Part shown: positions 62,126-64,000 of the stretch, one piece after another | How positions within the stretch are numbered: the stretch's first letter is position 1 | Layout of the letters: every line of letters starts with the position of its first letter | Source: Fibrobacter sp. | Lineage (GTDB): Bacteria > Fibrobacterota > Fibrobacteria > Fibrobacterales > Fibrobacteraceae | Length of the DNA: 64,000 bases | Direction of reading: 5' to 3' | Assembly: GCA_024398875.1 (NCBI GenBank) | Contig: JAKSIJ010000005.1 | Location: forward strand, 62,001 to 126,000 | Position numbers and translations under genes: made by a program | The notes under the pieces: generated by a model | The model's database searches: none | What the model saw: the letters and a program-made list of their open reading frames with translations, nothing else | What the model was told of the DNA's origin: nothing

Positions 62126-64000
62126 TTTTTTGCTTCCGCCAATTCCTTAGCCAATTTCTTCGCTGCAGTAAAGTCTGCCTTTCCAGTGCCAAGTTTAGGA
62201 ACCTTTTCCACATTGAATGCAAGAGAAGGCAACATCAAAGCCGGAATTCCTGAGCCGCGAAGCTCGGAAATCACCGCAGAAGGTTCCTTCGCTCCCTGAT
62301 ACAGAAGGACAATTTTCTCCCCCTTGCTGGCATCGGGAATTGTGGTAACCACATAATCGCAACCTTCCAGAACAGGGGTATCCTGAATCTTCTTCTCCAC
62401 AGCACCGAGGCTCACCATTTCGCCACCCAACTTTGCAAAGCGGCTGTAGCGGTCCACAATGAAGAGGAATCCGTCTTCATCCAAATAGCCCTTGTCCCCA
62501 GTGCGGTAGTAGCGCTTACCGTTCAGATAAACAATCACACTCTTGGTGCGTTCATCATCGTTCAAGTAGCCCACCATAACCTGGCCACCGCAAATGAGAA
62601 TCATGCCCGCTTCACCTGTGGGGAGCGGTTCGTTGGTTTCCGGATCCACAATAAGGAATTCCGTTCCCGGCAAAGCCATACCCACGCTGCCAGCACGGTT
62701 GTTCACCATCATGGTCATGTAGTCATTGAGAAGCGTGTCTTCCGTATTGGTAGAGGCCACAGGTGCAGTTTCGGTGCAGCCGTAGCCTTCAAAGATTTCC
62801 TTACCAAACTTCAGGCGGAAACTAGTCTTCAGTTCCGGACGCAAGGCCTCAGCACCAGCAATGATGATGCGCACATCCTTGAAAACCAAGGGGTGAACAT
62901 AGCGGCTGATGGTAAAGGCGCGAAGGAATGTGGGAGTTGCCACAACAGCTGTCACATGGAATTCAGCACAAACGCGGGCCATAGTCTTCACATCAGTGGG
63001 GTCTGCTACCGCCACCATGGGGCTACCTTCCGTAAAGTTCAGGATGGTGGTCACCGTAAGGCCAAAGGCGTGGAACAGCGGGAGTTCCGACAACATCACA
63101 TCGTTGCGAGTCACATTGAAAATGCAAGCCAGCTGCTGCACATTGGCCATCAAGTTACGGTGAGAAAGGAGCACTCCCTTAGGCGTTCCCTCAGAACCCG
63201 AACTGAAGAGGATGGTGGCAATGTCATCCAACTTCGATTTCTTGTTGTACAAGAACTTCAGCGCCCAGGCTGGGAGAATCACGCTCAAAATCACCCGGAA
63301 GACAATAGCGGCCTTCGGAATGGCCTTCATCAAATCTTCAGCGTAGAACAAACGGATTTTGCCGTCGTTGGCAATAGCCGTATAGTCATTACCGCGACGC
63401 TTCAGTTTGTCCATGAACAAGCGACTGGTAATCACCGTCTGGATGCCCGCACGCTTGGCACAGTTCTCCACATTCTCCGGCGAGGAGGTGTAGTTCAAGT
63501 TCACATTCGTCTTGCCTAAAAGCCACAAGGCCAGGTTCACGATGGCGCCGGCAGAACTGGGCGGAAGCATGATACCCACCGTCTTATCCTTAGGCGTAAG
63601 CATCTTCTTCAAGAGTTCCCTAAAGGCAAAGGTGGCTCCCATAAGCTTATAGCCCGAAAGGTGTGCTCCATCAGGATTATAAACCGCGGGTCCATTCTTT
63701 ACATACTTCTTGCAAGTACGAATCCATGTTTCGGCGATAGGCTTACGGAACGAAAGGGCATAATCCCAGGCATCAATAGAAATTCTACGAACAATGGCAC
63801 GAACATCGTTGGGCTTTGTATCCAAAGGAATGGGTTCACCAAAGGCAACCGTTACACCCTTGTCAGCAGAAGCGCCATACATATCGGATCCGCTATAGCT
63901 GTAGTTGGAGCCCCACAATCCCTGAATATAGAAGGGAACAATATCCGCATCGATTCCATCAATCGCCTTGGAATAGTCAATGGTAAAGGGCTCCACATGG
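62122..64000 (-). CDS. Acyltransferase / acyl-ACP synthetase fusion (Aas-like), 5' end outside window
   Basis: 626 codons are visible and the frame is still open at the window end. The first visible Met-like codon (GTG 63996) is only an internal Val. The first ~80 residues (ADIVPFYIQGLWGSNYSYS) are the C-terminal part of a PlsC-type acyltransferase. An AMP-forming acyl-CoA/ACP synthetase follows: ILFSSGSEGTPKGVLLSHRNL (P-loop), EGYGCTETAP, YYRTGDKGYLDEDGFLFIVDR and KLGTGKADFTAAKK. This matches Aas, which re-acylates lysophosphatidylethanolamine; many relatives also carry an N-terminal MFS flippase, which would be outside the window. Confidence 0.88.
   Translation of the reverse strand, partial: HVEPFTIDYSKAIDGIDADIVPFYIQGLWGSNYSYSGSDMYGASADKGVTVAFGEPIPLDTKPNDVRAIVRRISIDAWDYALSFRKPIAETWIRTCKKYVKNGPAVYNPDGAHLSGYKLMGATFAFRELLKKMLTPKDKTVGIMLPPSSAGAIVNLALWLLGKTNVNLNYTSSPENVENCAKRAGIQTVITSRLFMDKLKRRGNDYTAIANDGKIRLFYAEDLMKAIPKAAIVFRVILSVILPAWALKFLYNKKSKLDDIATILFSSGSEGTPKGVLLSHRNLMANVQQLACIFNVTRNDVMLSELPLFHAFGLTVTTILNFTEGSPMVAVADPTDVKTMARVCAEFHVTAVVATPTFLRAFTISRYVHPLVFKDVRIIIAGAEALRPELKTSFRLKFGKEIFEGYGCTETAPVASTNTEDTLLNDYMTMMVNNRAGSVGMALPGTEFLIVDPETNEPLPTGEAGMILICGGQVMVGYLNDDERTKSVIVYLNGKRYYRTGDKGYLDEDGFLFIVDRYSRFAKLGGEMVSLGAVEKKIQDTPVLEGCDYVVTTIPDASKGEKIVLLYQGAKEPSAVISELRGSGIPALMLPSLAFNVEKVPKLGTGKADFTAAKKLAKELAEAKK

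Noticed and set aside
63994-63996. GTG as start codon of the acyl-ACP synthetase gene
   Set aside because: The frame is open to the window end and the preceding sequence is the middle of a PlsC domain, so the true start is outside.

Overview
The window looks like chromosomal DNA of a Fibrobacter species (phylum Fibrobacterota). The strongest marker is a FISUMP-type lipoprotein (26884-27498), a family named after Fibrobacter succinogenes. Supporting markers are a giant surface protein with a poly-serine linker and a type IX-secretion-like C-terminal domain (12310-15891), a cysteine-rich TSP3/OmpA porin, and mid-range base composition. No phage, IS transposase, CRISPR array or plasmid function is visible. 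Most of the window is core metabolism in short operons separated by AT-rich gaps.

Layout. 1-4796 (minus): serA, rsgA, two envelope proteins, a nadD-like gene and a DUF2914-type membrane protein cut by the window edge. 4854-9663: ispG, an AlkD-like glycosylase (plus), then a minus operon STAS protein > aminotransferase > tcdA. 9779-12299 (plus): a condensation-fold acyltransferase and hflX. 12310-17101 (minus): the giant surface protein, an unknown 95-residue protein and an FRG-domain protein. 17277-24204: pgpA, a likely GNAT toxin-antitoxin pair, an orphan radical SAM/SPASM gene (minus), speA, two glycosyltransferases and nudC. 24241-29641: sfsA, putP, tRNA-Glu, the FISUMP lipoprotein and a PpiD-like foldase. 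29797-38617: nadB, a Ser/Thr kinase, cvpA, a MurC/Mpl-like ligase (minus), an aldehyde dehydrogenase and glgB. 38694-45728: a sugar nucleotidyltransferase, tRNA-Lys, xerD, leuB, the OmpA porin and radC. 46118-55690: ilvB-ilvH, an LptE-like gene, serS, a glutamine cyclotransferase, a DUF4416 gene, a DUF486 gene, a phosphoglycolate-phosphatase-like HAD gene, miaB and a SPOR protein. 55765-64000: tRNA-Leu, an unknown exported protein, panD, two envelope genes, rsfS, argS, a TPP riboswitch with thiM-thiE, a small membrane protein and an Aas-type acyltransferase/acyl-ACP synthetase cut by the window end.

Pathways: branched-chain amino acids (ilvB, ilvH, leuB), serine (serA), NAD (nadB, nadD-like, nudC), pantothenate (panD), thiamine salvage (thiM, thiE), polyamines (speA), isoprenoids (ispG), glycogen (glgB), phospholipids (pgpA, Aas-like), and ribosome/tRNA maturation (rsgA, hflX, rsfS, miaB, tcdA, serS, argS).

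The most interesting signals are regulatory or structural. First, a recurrent TAnnTTTG-like box precedes tRNAs and many genes, reminiscent of the Bacteroidetes -7 element. Second, in about nine genes this box ends only 3-7 bases before the start codon with no Shine-Dalgarno sequence, suggesting leaderless mRNAs. Third, two small overlapping gene pairs (FRG + 95 aa; 72 aa + GNAT) look like defence or toxin-antitoxin modules. Fourth, AT-rich dispersed repeats occur, one of which has been read through to form the C-terminus of a DUF4416 protein. Fifth, there is an inverted-repeat cluster between ilvH and the lptE-like gene.
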